Assembly: GCA_009783355.1 (NCBI GenBank) | Contig: WRHH01000001.1 | Location: 124,001 to 188,000 of the forward strand | DNA length: 64,000 bases | From: Synergistaceae bacterium | GTDB taxonomy: Bacteria; Synergistota; Synergistia; Synergistales; Aminobacteriaceae | Reading direction: 5' to 3' | Part shown: positions 16,910 through 25,707 of the stretch, in pieces | How positions within the stretch are numbered: the stretch's first letter is position 1 | How the letters are laid out: each line of letters starts with the position of its first letter | Program-made: the position numbers and the translations under genes | Notes under the pieces: model-generated | What the model was told of the DNA's origin: nothing | The model's database searches: none | The model's input: the letters and a program-made list of their open reading frames with translations, nothing else

Positions 16910-18931
16910 TCACCGTCTCTTACGTTTTCTTAAGCGTACGGCGCCGACATCCGAGGTATTCGGCAGCTTGCCTGCGATAATATCCCTTATTTGGGCGGCC
17001 CGCTCGAAATCTAACTTTTCCACTGCTTCCCACATCATGCGTTCAAGTTCCTGCTGCGAATACGAAATCTCACTTGAACTTGTTTTTTCGCGTATAGCCC
17101 CTGAATCAGTGGAATAAGCGGCAAGGAGCTCTTCCGGCAGCAAATTTACTACCTTCTTTTTTATGTTTTCCGGAATTATTCCATGTATAGTATTATATTC
17201 CATTTGTAGTTTACGGCGCCTGTTTGTTTCATCAACAGAAAATTCGATGCTTCCAGTGATATTATCCGCGTACAGTATAACTTTTCCGCTTGTATTCCGC
17301 GCGGCTCTCCCCATTATTTGTATCAATGAGCGCTTTGAGCGCAGATATCCTTCCCTGTCCGCGTCAAGTATCGCAACTAGTGAAACTTCAGGCAGATCCA
17401 TTCCTTCCCTAAGCAGGTTTATCCCAACAAGCACCTGGATGTTCCCGCTTCGTAAGTCCCTTATAAGTTCCGCCCGTTCAAAGGCGTTCAACTCGGAATG
17501 TATGTATTTTACCCGGAAATGCAGCTCGGATAAGTAGTCGGATAAGTCCTCCGAAGATTTTTTTGTTAATGTTATGACAAGCGCCCTTTCCCCTCTTTCG
17601 CATATTGCGCGCAGCTTATCGACGAGGTCGTCAACTTGCGTTGAGGCGGGTAAAATCTCAACCTCAGGATCTACGACTCCGGTAGGGCGGATTATCTGTT
17701 CCACCAACTGAGCAGAGTTCTCTATCTCCCAGTCGCCCGGCGTTGCGGATATGAAGACCGCCTGTTTAAAATGCGAAAGGAATTCATTCCAGTCGAGCGG
17801 CCTGTTGTCTAAACATGAAGCAAGTCTGAATCCGTTTTCCACGAGGACGGTCTTTCTCGCCCTGTCCCCGTTCAGCATACCTCTAACTTGTGGTAAAGTT
17901 ATGTGCGACTCGTCGACTATCATAAGGAAATCTTCCGGAAAGAAATCCAGGAGCGTCCCGGGAGGCTCCCCCGCGTTCCTTCCATCAAGGTGGCGGGAGT
18001 AGTTCTCTATTCCCGAACAGTATCCCACTTCGCGCAGCATCTCCAAATCGTAACGCGTGCGCATCGCTATTCTTTGAGCTTCAAGAAGTTTTCCCTTCGA
18101 TTCGTATTCTTTTACTGCACTCTCCAATTCCGATTCTATCAGCGGCGCCGCTTTTTCTATAGCGTCATCCTGCGTCACGTAATGCTTTGCCGGAAATATA
18201 GAGGCTTCGTCGAGCCTTTCCACACTGCGCCCGTTCACCGGGTCGAAGTTATCTATACGGTCTATTTGTTCATCGTAAAAAGAAATTCGGATGCCGCTCT
18301 CCGAATAAGCGGGGAATATCTCAATGGCGTCCCCCCGCGCTCGAAAAGTGCCGGGCAATAACGTAACGTCATTCCTCGTGTAGTAGTTGGCTATGAGTTT
18401 ACTCATAAAGTTCCTTAATTCATAACTTTCCCCGACGCTGAACCTGAATATCACATCCTCATAGTTCACTCTCTCTCCAAGGCCGTATATGCAGGATACG
18501 CTTGCCACAACAACAACATCTCTTCTTTCAATGAGCGCTTTTGTGGCGGCGAGCCTCAACCTCTCTATGCGTTCGTTGACGGAAGCGTCCTTTTCTATAT
18601 ACGTGTCGCTTGACGGTATGTAAGCCTCCGGCTGGTAATAATCGTAATAACTCACGAAATAATGCACGGCGTTCTCCGGGAAGAAAGACTTAAATTCGCT
18701 GTAAAGCTGGGCTGCAAGGGTCTTATTGTGCGCAAGCACAAGCGAAGGTCTGTTTACCTGCGTTATCACGTTTGCCATTGTGTAAGTTTTTCCGCTTCCC
18801 GTAACGCCGAGAAACGTTTGGTATCTGTCACCGCGCATTACTCCCGCCGTTAGTTTTTCTATTGCTTTTGGCTGGTCTCCGGCCGGACTCCACTCCGAAT
18901 GCAGGATAAAACATTTGCGCTTTCCCGTCAT
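16910..18931 (-). CDS. uvrB: Excinuclease ABC subunit B
   Basis: The damage-verifying helicase subunit of nucleotide excision repair. The 673-residue protein has Walker A GVTGSGKTYT near residue 40, the β-hairpin region YYDYYQPEAYIPSSDTYIEKD, the DEAD-like box DESH (MIVDESHITLPQ), the helicase motif ILDADREGYLRS, and motif VI IQIMGRAARN. The C-terminal UVR domain (ELERMMWEAVEKLDFERAAQIRD) binds UvrC. Length is typical. The start ATG at 18931 follows GGAGG by 7 bases. No uvrA or uvrC is nearby in this window. Confidence 0.97.
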   Translation of the reverse strand: MTGKRKCFILHSEWSPAGDQPKAIEKLTAGVMRGDRYQTFLGVTGSGKTYTMANVITQVNRPSLVLAHNKTLAAQLYSEFKSFFPENAVHYFVSYYDYYQPEAYIPSSDTYIEKDASVNERIERLRLAATKALIERRDVVVVASVSCIYGLGERVNYEDVIFRFSVGESYELRNFMSKLIANYYTRNDVTLLPGTFRARGDAIEIFPAYSESGIRISFYDEQIDRIDNFDPVNGRSVERLDEASIFPAKHYVTQDDAIEKAAPLIESELESAVKEYESKGKLLEAQRIAMRTRYDLEMLREVGYCSGIENYSRHLDGRNAGEPPGTLLDFFPEDFLMIVDESHITLPQVRGMLNGDRARKTVLVENGFRLASCLDNRPLDWNEFLSHFKQAVFISATPGDWEIENSAQLVEQIIRPTGVVDPEVEILPASTQVDDLVDKLRAICERGERALVITLTKKSSEDLSDYLSELHFRVKYIHSELNAFERAELIRDLRSGNIQVLVGINLLREGMDLPEVSLVAILDADREGYLRSKRSLIQIMGRAARNTSGKVILYADNITGSIEFSVDETNRRRKLQMEYNTIHGIIPENIKKKVVNLLPEELLAAYSTDSGAIREKTSSSEISYSQQELERMMWEAVEKLDFERAAQIRDIIAGKLPNTSDVGAVRLRKRKRR

Positions 18932-19172
18932 TTATCTAAACCTCCATCGGGTACAGATAATTTGAATAGTTGTCATACGACCGACGAAGAATGATTTGGT
19001 CGTTTAGTTCTTTGTCAGCCCCATATGGGGTGATAGCTGTTTGTAGATGACCTAAACGCTTATATTATATCTTATCAATTATTATACCTTTTTTATTTTT
19101 ATCGTATACTATAGTATGGCGGAATCTTTGACCAAATTTGCTCTTATCGCTCTTTAACTGAGGCGCGCTGTC

Positions 19173-19201
19173 TTTACTGTGATTAACAATTTGTATATAA
19201 T
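19173..19201 (+). promoter_or_regulatory. Promoter of the small type I toxin
   Basis: A -35 box TTTACT (19173-19178) and a perfect -10 box TATAAT (19196-19201) are separated by 17 bases. Transcription would start about 50 bases upstream of the toxin start codon. Confidence 0.8.
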
Positions 19202-19260
19202 AAATTACGTAAGCTGTGGGCGGTGTTTATTTGGCCTGACTCCCGGAAGGGGGGACGCCT

Positions 19261-19341
19261 ATGTCGATATATGAAGCATTGATGATTACATTAACTTTTG
19301 GGTTAGTAATAATCGCGATAATGTCGAACATAAAAAAATAA
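19261..19341 (+). CDS. Holin-like type I toxin peptide (26 aa)
   Basis: A 26-residue peptide, MSIYEALMITLTFGLVIIAI then MSNIKK. It is one hydrophobic segment with a short acidic N-terminus and a Lys-rich end. This matches the small putative holin-like toxins (MSxYE-LMI-FG-LVI-I pattern) found mainly in Firmicutes, which insert into the membrane. A strong ribosome-binding site (GGAAGGGGGG) lies before the ATG, and CTCCCGGAAGGGGGG could fold to hide it. It has its own promoter, ends in a terminator hairpin, and an antisense promoter faces it from downstream. These features together make a type I toxin-antitoxin locus. The peptide family call is by recognition of pattern, not by search. Confidence 0.75.
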   Translation: MSIYEALMITLTFGLVIIAIMSNIKK

Positions 19342-19373
19342 GCCGCCCCGACGAGGATAGGCTTATTTTTTTA
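19333..19373. terminator. Bidirectional terminator shared by toxin mRNA and antisense RNA
   Basis: AAAAAAATAAGCC at 19333-19345 pairs with GGCTTATTTTTTT at 19361-19373. A and T runs on both sides let it work on either strand. It overlaps the last codons and stop of the toxin gene. Confidence 0.8.
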
Positions 19374-19458
19374 GCTCATAAAACTAATTTGTGAGTCCAG
19401 CCATTCACCGCCGAACTGCTTATAACCGAGGGGACGTTCACTCGTCCTCTCTTTTAAT
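19333..19458 (-). ncRNA. Antisense RNA of the type I toxin locus (RNA antitoxin)
   Basis: A predicted ~125-nt RNA on the minus strand, running from the antisense promoter toward the shared terminator, so it would pair with the 3' end of the toxin mRNA. The layout matches Fst/TxpA-type loci, where converging transcripts overlap at a common terminator. The transcript is inferred from promoter and terminator only; its ends are approximate. Confidence 0.65.
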
Positions 19459-19464
19459 ATGTAT

Positions 19465-19492
19465 ATATTACTACATTTTGACGTCATGTCAA
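19465..19492 (-). promoter_or_regulatory. Antisense promoter facing the type I toxin
   Basis: On the minus strand a consensus -35 box TTGACA (19487-19492) and a -10 box TAATAT (19465-19470) are separated by 16 bases. The -35 is a perfect match, stronger than the toxin's, as expected for an excess antitoxin RNA. Confidence 0.8.
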
Positions 19493-19655
19493 ACAAATTT
19501 CTATTTGTTGGTTATTCAAGGATGGAGGTGTTTTCATTGCTCGAATTGAAACCTTTAGTTCTTTCTTTGCGTGAGAGCTATTCAAATTGCTTTTATGCGG
19601 CTTAAGAGAGAGCTGCAGAATATTCTTTCATAAATATAAGAAAGCACTCAGTGAA

Positions 19656-21023
19656 ATGGAAAGGTTAAAATCAAACAGTAAATCCGGCTATATGGGAACT
19701 GAACCTATCATAAGGCTCATAATCAAATTTGCGCTTCCGTCGATTTTAGGAATGCTCGCTCATTCGCTTTACAACATAGTAGATCGCATATTTGTCGGTC
19801 ATTATGTTGGCCCGGATGGACTTGCAGCGACTATTCTATGTTTCCCATATATGATGCTTACATTTGCTTTATCCATCATGCCTGGCGCCGGAGGAGGAGC
19901 GTTGATATCGATAGCGCTTGGGGAGCAAAAAAAGCCGCGCGCTGAGAAGGTTCTCGGTAATGGCTTGTTTATGGCTTTCGTTGCTTCTTTGATAATGAGC
20001 GTAACGGGTTACAATTACGCCGCTTCCATCATACAGATGAGCGGCGGAAGCGGCGCTATTGGCGTAATGGCAGAGGGTTATTTTAATATAATAGTTATTG
20101 GCGTACCGATTTCAACTTGCGCATTTGCGATGAGCGGTTACATCAGGGCTCAAGGTTCGCCTAAATATGCTATGGGAGCTCTTATATGCGGCGCGTTGTG
20201 CAATATTGTTTTGGACGCCGTGTTTGTCGTTTACTTTGGATGGGGTGTACGCGGAGCGGCTATTGCTACCGTTTTATCGCAATTTATTTCATTTATTTGG
20301 TCGTCGTCATTTTTTGTATTTAAGATAGGTGAATTGCGGGTTCATTTTGTAAATTTTATTCCAGCGCCTTCAATTATTCTTCGTATTTTTATGCTAGGAT
20401 TATCTCCTGCTATAACTGAATCAGCTTTTGCTCTTTTTATGTTTCTTTGTAACAGGGCGCTTTCTTTTCATGGCGGAGATCTCGCTATATCCGCCATGGG
20501 GATATTTATGGGATGGGATTCTTTGCTGTTTCTTCCTGTGCTTGGTATAGGGGAAGCTGTTCAGCCGCTTTTTGGGTATAATTATGGCGCGCTGCTTTTC
20601 CGTAGAGTGGAAGCTGCTTTAAAAACGGCGATAACTCTAGCCTGCGGGTATTTTTTGTTCAGTGCGTTTGTAGTATGTTTCTTTACGGAGTTCATGATAA
20701 GAATGTTCACGAATGACCAGGAACTTATTAATATTGCCGTGGTAGGCATGAGAATCAGCTACGCGGGCGTTATATTTGTCGGGATAACTATAGTCACAAA
20801 CAGCTATATTCAGGGAATAGGACGCGCCAGACTTTCGATATTTCTCACGTTTTGCAGGCATTTATTATTTCTCTTCCCTGCAATATTGATTTTTCCAAAG
20901 TATTGGGGGCTGACTGGCGTTTGGGCAAGCTTCCCGGTTGTTGACCTTTGCGGAGGAGCTTTATCCGTAATTTTGCTTTTGTATCTTCACTTCAAAAATA
21001 AAAGAGAAGGGACGGTTGATTAA
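19656..21023 (+). CDS. MATE family multidrug/Na+ efflux transporter
   Basis: A 455-residue protein with about twelve membrane segments. It has the MATE N-terminal pattern (SGYMGTEPIIRLIIKFALPSILGMLAHSLYNIVDRIFVGHYVG) and the repeat half beginning MLGLSPAITESAFALFMFLCN. Internal motifs include GxxQAxQPLFGYNYGA-like GIGEAVQPLFGYNYGA. It exports cationic compounds in exchange for Na+ or H+. A TTG at 19587 would extend it by 23 residues, but the ATG at 19656 gives the usual short N-terminal lead before the first helix. Its stop is immediately followed by the alcohol dehydrogenase ATG, so the two are one transcript. Confidence 0.9.
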   Translation: MERLKSNSKSGYMGTEPIIRLIIKFALPSILGMLAHSLYNIVDRIFVGHYVGPDGLAATILCFPYMMLTFALSIMPGAGGGALISIALGEQKKPRAEKVLGNGLFMAFVASLIMSVTGYNYAASIIQMSGGSGAIGVMAEGYFNIIVIGVPISTCAFAMSGYIRAQGSPKYAMGALICGALCNIVLDAVFVVYFGWGVRGAAIATVLSQFISFIWSSSFFVFKIGELRVHFVNFIPAPSIILRIFMLGLSPAITESAFALFMFLCNRALSFHGGDLAISAMGIFMGWDSLLFLPVLGIGEAVQPLFGYNYGALLFRRVEAALKTAITLACGYFLFSAFVVCFFTEFMIRMFTNDQELINIAVVGMRISYAGVIFVGITIVTNSYIQGIGRARLSIFLTFCRHLLFLFPAILIFPKYWGLTGVWASFPVVDLCGGALSVILLLYLHFKNKREGTVD

Positions 21024-22151
21024 ATGAACAACTTCACATGGTTTATCCCTACTATCGTTATGTTCGGAAAAGGTACAGCAACGAAAATAGGAGATCAAAT
21101 AGCGGGAATAGGCGCTAAAAAGATAATGCTCATCATGGGCGGGCAGTCGGTATTTAAAAGCGGAGCTTATGAACAGGTTGCGGAATCTCTCAAAAGAAAT
21201 AAGATTGAATTCATTGAGATGACGGGGGTTAAGTCAAATCCACGCGTTGAATTTGTACGAGAAGCAATAGCCAGACTTGCTGTAACGCCGGTCGATGTTA
21301 TTGTTCCTGTTGGAGGAGGCAGCGTTTACGATACCGCTAAGGCGATAGCAGCGGGCGCTAAATATAACGGTGATATATGGGATCTTGTTAAAGGCAAGGC
21401 GTCCATATCAAAAACTCTTCCGGTAATGGGCGTTGTTACAGCCTCCGCTACTTCTTCAGAGATGAATAATATTGCCGTTATCAGTAATCACGAGACGGAA
21501 GAAAAATTATCCTTCACAAGTCCGTTGCTGTATCCCAGATTGTCAATAATCGACCCCGAACTGCAGTATACGCTACCGGAACGCCAGACCGTAGCGGGTG
21601 GAATAGATGCTATGGCTCATGTCATGGAACGATATTTTGAAGGAAATGAAATCCCCGAACTGCTTTGGGATCAACATGAGGTGTTTTTACGTTCGATGCT
21701 GCGCTGTATTCCTCGCCTCAGAGCAAATCCAAGGGATTATGACGCGCGCGCGGAATACGCATGGACTGCGGCTTTGTGCCATAACGGGAGCTTGTCTTGC
21801 GGATTAAAGAACAGGGGGGATTTTTCGTCTCATAAACTTGGGCATGCCCTAAGCTTGTTTTACGATACGCCGCACGGCGATTCGCTTTCCATAATGATGC
21901 CTGCATGGATAGAATATGTCTCGAAATTTAATCCGCTCCCGCTTGAACGCTTTACTAAAAATATAATGGGACTGGATGAACTTAGGAGTACATTCCGCAG
22001 TTGGGGCGCCCCAGTTACTCTCAGGGAAATAAAAGTACCTGAGTGCGATATTGAGAGAATAGTCGACAACGTAGCGAAATTAGGCCCGATTGGGACATTT
22101 AAAATTCTTGAGAGGGAAGATATAATTGAAATTACGAAAATATCATGGTGA
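21024..22151 (+). CDS. Iron-containing alcohol dehydrogenase (BdhA/YqhD type)
   Basis: A 375-residue group III alcohol dehydrogenase that reduces aldehydes to alcohols with NAD(P)H. The nucleotide-binding GGGS is at 97-100. Metal ligands fit Asp195 and His199 (GGIDAMAHVMER), His270 (SSHKLGHAL) and His284 (DTPHG), with the same 14-residue spacing as in YqhD. Length and N-terminus (NNFTWFIPTIVMFGKG) match the butanol dehydrogenase branch. It begins at the base after the MATE stop. In an amino-acid fermenter it would dispose of reducing power through aldehydes; the actual substrate is not visible. Confidence 0.92.
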   Translation: MNNFTWFIPTIVMFGKGTATKIGDQIAGIGAKKIMLIMGGQSVFKSGAYEQVAESLKRNKIEFIEMTGVKSNPRVEFVREAIARLAVTPVDVIVPVGGGSVYDTAKAIAAGAKYNGDIWDLVKGKASISKTLPVMGVVTASATSSEMNNIAVISNHETEEKLSFTSPLLYPRLSIIDPELQYTLPERQTVAGGIDAMAHVMERYFEGNEIPELLWDQHEVFLRSMLRCIPRLRANPRDYDARAEYAWTAALCHNGSLSCGLKNRGDFSSHKLGHALSLFYDTPHGDSLSIMMPAWIEYVSKFNPLPLERFTKNIMGLDELRSTFRSWGAPVTLREIKVPECDIERIVDNVAKLGPIGTFKILEREDIIEITKISW

Positions 22152-22222
22152 AAAGACAGGGATTAGGGAAAGACAGGGATTAGGGATTAGGGATTAGAAA
22201 AGATAAAAGATAAAAGATAAAG
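22152..22222 (+). repeat. Heptamer-type repeat after the alcohol dehydrogenase stop
   Basis: Directly after the TGA come two AAAGACAGGGATTAGGG units, a GGGATTA heptamer repeated, then AAAAGATAAAAGATAAAAG. The same block follows the stops of mnmE, the beta-CASP gene and the C69 gene ending at 34379. Confidence 0.8.
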
Positions 22223-22235
22223 AGGAGATTAAGTA

Positions 22236-22826
22236 ATGAAGAGAATAATAGTGTGTATAGCGTTGCTTTTTGTAATAGAATCAGTTGCCTTGGCTGCCCA
22301 GATGCTTTCTGAGTTTCCGATGGGAATGGCTCAGAAGGATGCGATAGCCAAAGGGCTTGTTATGAAAGATCAGCAAGGCGGAGTTGTGGTTACCGAATTT
22401 GGTGGTAAAGAATGGCCTACAGCAATGGTGTTTGAGAATGAAAAGCTTGTTTATCTTATTCTCAAAGGAGAAGGGAATGAGTATTTAACTGGCGCTGATT
22501 ACGGATTATTAGGCTGGTTGGTAATTCATATGGCTACGGATAATAATCTTGTATTTGACGCAATAAAGCTTGCTTCTTCAGGTAAGAATGAAGATGAAAT
22601 AGGCGTTGAATTTGAAAAATTCCTTGATATCATGCAAGCTCAGAAGTATACGAAATATAGCGCTTCATATATAGGCGAAGCGGTCTGGTTGACAATAAAG
22701 TATTTGAGAGGAGATGAAAACCCCGTTGAAAAGTATCCTAGTGCAAACATATGCAATATGACGGTCAACGGAAGCGATATCTCACTCGTGTTCACAACAT
22801 TTGGTTATATGGGGAAGATAAAGTAA
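22236..22826 (+). CDS. Small secreted protein of unknown function
   Basis: A 196-residue protein with a clear signal peptide (MKRIIVCIALLFVIESVALA, likely cleaved before AQMLSE). The mature part is acidic and has no transmembrane segment. It holds a central hydrophobic block (YGLLGWLVIHMATDN) and ends in a strand-rich DISLVFTTFGYMGKIK. No family was recognised. The ribosome-binding site AGAGGAG precedes the ATG. It follows the alcohol dehydrogenase after a repeat tract and converges with rnhB, leaving only 4 bases between stops, so it is probably its own transcript or the end of the MATE-dehydrogenase one. Confidence 0.75.
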   Translation: MKRIIVCIALLFVIESVALAAQMLSEFPMGMAQKDAIAKGLVMKDQQGGVVVTEFGGKEWPTAMVFENEKLVYLILKGEGNEYLTGADYGLLGWLVIHMATDNNLVFDAIKLASSGKNEDEIGVEFEKFLDIMQAQKYTKYSASYIGEAVWLTIKYLRGDENPVEKYPSANICNMTVNGSDISLVFTTFGYMGKIK

Positions 22827-22830
22827 TAGG

Positions 22831-23391
22831 CTAAATAAGTTTAAAAGATAATCTGTGTATTGGGGACGGGCCATACTTGGCAATGGCTGCACGATGCTCT
22901 TTTGTCGGGTAGCCTTTATGCTTAGCGAAACCATATTCGGGATAAATCGCGTCGAGCCGTTTCATCGTCCTGTCTCGCAACACTTTTGCGACTATAGAAG
23001 CAGCCATGACTTCAGGTATCAACGCGTCAGCCTTCACTACAGGATATTGTTGAATTAATAAACCGGGTATTGCCTTATTCCCGTCGACTATGACATGATT
23101 GATTACATGCGGTAAAGCCATTATGCTTTCCTTCATCACCCAAAGGGACGCCTGCAGAATGTTCATGTTGTCTATACGTTCATGAGAAGCTGAGCGCGCC
23201 CTCCATATGACGCCTATGTCGTTGATAATTGAAAAAATTCTTTCTCTTGTATTTTCGGAAAGTTTTTTTGAATCCCTTAAACCTGAATATATCAAACGCT
23301 CCTTTTGCTCTTCGGTTAGAATAACAGCAGAGCCCACGACCGGCCCCGCAAGGGGCCCTCTTCCGGCTTCATCCGCTCCGGCTCTAATCAT
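22831..23391 (-). CDS. rnhB: Ribonuclease HII
   Basis: Removes RNA from RNA-DNA hybrids and misincorporated ribonucleotides. The 186-residue form starting MIRAGADEAGRGPLAGPVVG carries the catalytic Asp7-Glu8 in DEAGRG, a third Asp in HVIVDGNKAIP and a fourth in VLRDRTMK. A longer form starting at 23466 is possible but would overlap rbgA by 80 bases. The ATG at 23391 overlaps rbgA by 8 bases and matches the usual RnhB N-terminus. It is the last gene of lepB-rbgA-rnhB, an order also seen in Firmicutes. Confidence 0.93.
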   Translation of the reverse strand: MIRAGADEAGRGPLAGPVVGSAVILTEEQKERLIYSGLRDSKKLSENTRERIFSIINDIGVIWRARSASHERIDNMNILQASLWVMKESIMALPHVINHVIVDGNKAIPGLLIQQYPVVKADALIPEVMAASIVAKVLRDRTMKRLDAIYPEYGFAKHKGYPTKEHRAAIAKYGPSPIHRLSFKLI

Positions 23392-24217
23392 CAGGGTATT
23401 CGATAGTGACACTTCCCAGTTTTCCCGTTGAAAAAGACTCGACGAGCTTTCGGCCTGCGAGTTCAAGATTAATGCTTCCGCCTGAGACTAAGCATCCAAG
23501 GCGTATACCGATTTGTTTCATAATTTCTTGCGCCACGTAGTTTTCTCCCTGCTCAGAATGAGTTACTATATTCCATTTATTTTCAAGGATTGTAAGCAGA
23601 TTCTTTGTTCGTAAAAAATCTATCAGGTATTCACCCATTGATTCAAATCCGCCTATAACTTCAGCTTTTGTGCAGCCAAGCCATGAAAGCCGCCTCCCTG
23701 TTTCCTCTCCGCTGTGAGGGTCCAGTATACCCGGGGAGTCAACGGCAAGAAACCCGTTCCCCTTATACCAGGATACTCCGCGAGTGATGCCCGGTATTCC
23801 GCCGACTTTAGCCGCGTTTTTTCCAACAAGCAAATTTAAAAAAAACGACTTGCCGACGTTTGGGATACCAACGACGGCAAGTCTTAATTCTCTATGCGGA
23901 GGCCGCAATCCGGTCAGAGTTTTCAACATCGGCTCAAGTTTTGCACTTCTCATGTTAAAAGCCCATGCGCTTATTCCGGCGGATTTAAAGTATTCGAGCC
24001 AGGCGGCGGTTCCTTCAGGGGAGGCCAAATCTTTTTTTGATAATACAATTGTGACAGGGCGAAGCTTTGATATGCGCTTTATAATCGGAGACGAGGTAAG
24101 CTTGGGCGCTCGCGCGTCTCTTACTTCCACTATCAAATCCAGTTTATCAATTAACTTGGAGATCTCTCTCTCCCCGGACGCCATATGTCCGGGGTACCAG
24201 ACAGTCCTTCCCGACAT
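23384..24217 (-). CDS. rbgA: Ribosome biogenesis GTPase YlqF/RbgA
   Basis: A circularly permuted GTPase that helps mature the 50S subunit. The 277-residue protein starts GRTVWYPGHMASGEREI, the conserved YlqF opening. The G motifs come in permuted order: G4-like LSKKD (59-63), G1 GIPNVGKS (117-124), then G3 DSPG (160-163). A C-terminal RNA-binding region follows. It lies 2 bases downstream of lepB and overlaps rnhB. Confidence 0.93.
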   Translation of the reverse strand: MSGRTVWYPGHMASGEREISKLIDKLDLIVEVRDARAPKLTSSPIIKRISKLRPVTIVLSKKDLASPEGTAAWLEYFKSAGISAWAFNMRSAKLEPMLKTLTGLRPPHRELRLAVVGIPNVGKSFFLNLLVGKNAAKVGGIPGITRGVSWYKGNGFLAVDSPGILDPHSGEETGRRLSWLGCTKAEVIGGFESMGEYLIDFLRTKNLLTILENKWNIVTHSEQGENYVAQEIMKQIGIRLGCLVSGGSINLELAGRKLVESFSTGKLGSVTIEYPDD

Positions 24218-24219
24218 CT

Positions 24220-24768
24220 TTAATTATTAACTATTCCAATTCTATTTATTGGCCAATATCGAAAAAATGCAGGCCCTCTAAGGTAATCCCTTGGGACAAA
24301 TCCCCAATATCTGCTGTCTTGAGAGTTTCTGCGATTATCTCCAAGAGCGAGATACATGTTTTCAGGTACTTTGACCGGAATGGTTTTAAATATTTCGTTT
24401 TGGCGAATGGTAAAATTGTCCATATTTTTTACGTATGGCTCGTCAAGCTGAACGCCGTTTACATATACAATTCCGTTTTTAATGTCTATCTCATCGCCGG
24501 GCAGTCCAATTATTCGTTTTATGAAATCTCTTTCCGTATCAACCGGGTACTTAAAAACATAAATTGACCCTCTTGACGGCTCTTGAAACCAATTCCAAAA
24601 TTTTGCCACTAATACTCTGTCGTCCACTTGCAGTGTAGGAAGCATGGATCCGCTTGGTATCCAGAATGCCTGAACGACAAATGTTCTGAGAATTAATGCA
24701 AGCACAAGCGCCCATAATATAGTTTCAATGGTTTCTCTCCACCAAGGTTTTGCCGCAACTTCCGCCAT
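24220..24768 (-). CDS. lepB: Signal peptidase I
   Basis: Cleaves signal peptides of secreted proteins, including probably the peptidases and surface proteins of this window. The 182-residue protein has one N-terminal membrane anchor (ETILWALVLALILRTFVVQAFWI). Catalytic Ser41 lies in PSGSMLPTL and the general-base Lys84 in DFIKRIIGLPGD. Box E (GDNRRNSQDSRYWGFVP) is also present. The ATG at 24768 is chosen because it lies 10 bases after GGAGG; an ATG at 24798 lies upstream of that site. It heads the lepB-rbgA-rnhB operon. Confidence 0.95.
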   Translation of the reverse strand: MAEVAAKPWWRETIETILWALVLALILRTFVVQAFWIPSGSMLPTLQVDDRVLVAKFWNWFQEPSRGSIYVFKYPVDTERDFIKRIIGLPGDEIDIKNGIVYVNGVQLDEPYVKNMDNFTIRQNEIFKTIPVKVPENMYLALGDNRRNSQDSRYWGFVPRDYLRGPAFFRYWPINRIGIVNN

Positions 24769-24890
24769 TATTTCTTTTCCTCCTAAGTAAACTGTCATAT
24801 TATATTAATATACTGCGAATGACAAATTCACGCAAGATAAATGAACGTGGATTTACGTAAAAATCATATACACTCCGCCATATTCATCTC

Positions 24891-25094
24891 TTATTTTTCA
24901 CGTTTAGCGGCAAGCTCAAATATTTCTTCCACTGACATCCCTTTCCAAAGGTTATTACGTCGCCATTCGGTATAGTCAAATGTGTTTTCCCTGACAATAG
25001 ATAAAAACATTTCAGCTTCTACAGAACCAAGCTTATCTATAAGGCATTTCATCCCTGCACTCATTATGGCGTTAGTAGCTACGTTGTTTATCAT
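24891..25094 (-). CDS. Small partner (putative antitoxin) of PIN toxin
   Basis: A 67-residue protein starting MINNVATNAIMSAGMKCLIDKLGSVEAE and continuing VRENTFDYTEWRRNNLW. I recognise the pattern (a short GxVEAExF then FDYTxW) as a small family encoded next to PIN-domain genes, but it has no named domain. The ATG at 25094 follows TAGGTG by 5 bases; a TTG at 25109 would overlap the PIN gene by 7 bases. It lies 8 bases after the PIN stop, so the toxin-like gene comes first, the reverse of classical vapBC order. Antitoxin function is inference. Confidence 0.6.
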   Translation of the reverse strand: MINNVATNAIMSAGMKCLIDKLGSVEAEMFLSIVRENTFDYTEWRRNNLWKGMSVEEIFELAAKREK

Positions 25095-25102
25095 AAAAAC
25101 AC

Positions 25103-25537
25103 CTACCAAATCCCTATAAATTCTATTGGGCCTAAAAGTTTTATCCGATTTGTTTTATATTTTAAAAGTCGCTTATCAGTAGTTATGAAGTAATCGCAAC
25201 CTGCTAAAATTGCACAAACAACATGAGCAGCGTCAGGAGCTTTTACACCTGATTTCATTATTTCGCCTGCAACAGTTAAAGCTTCGGATACTGATTCACT
25301 GCCAATGTACTGCTTTGCGTATTCATCAATAAAGCGAAGAATTGCATCCTTTTTATATTCATAAGGATTGTCAATTATTTCGGAATACAAAATAAAAGAG
25401 CTCACCAACGAAATATCTCCGTACTTTATAAGCGATTGTATGAATAATTTAGCCGCCGCTTCCATTTGAACACTGTTGTCGCTTGAATTATCGAATGGTC
25501 TGTTATAACAGCAGTTGTCAATATAAATTTTAAGCAT
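25103..25537 (-). CDS. PIN-domain protein (VapC-like toxin)
   Basis: A 144-residue PIN-like protein starting MLKIYIDNCCYNRPFDN, with the first acidic residue in YIDNC. Other acidic positions are ILYSEIIDNP (Glu), KAPDAAHVVCAI (Asp in the conserved DAxH motif) and YFITTDKRLLK (Asp). This is the PIN active-site pattern of a Mg-dependent RNase. The ATG at 25537 has AGAGGA before it; an in-frame start at 25690 would add 51 residues unlike the family. It forms a module with the small gene downstream. Confidence 0.75.
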   Translation of the reverse strand: MLKIYIDNCCYNRPFDNSSDNSVQMEAAAKLFIQSLIKYGDISLVSSFILYSEIIDNPYEYKKDAILRFIDEYAKQYIGSESVSEALTVAGEIMKSGVKAPDAAHVVCAILAGCDYFITTDKRLLKYKTNRIKLLGPIEFIGIW

Positions 25538-25707
25538 CAAATTCCTCTTCTCATCCTTGTCAAGAAATATGGTTAACAATGCCTTGCCCATATTACCTTT
25601 TTTGATAATTTGAGTCAAATCAAAGCGAGGAGATTTTAATTTGTATTTTACTAAATGTAATTGCAGAGGATACGTGTATAATCTGCGCAAAAGGAGTGGA
25701 GATTAGA

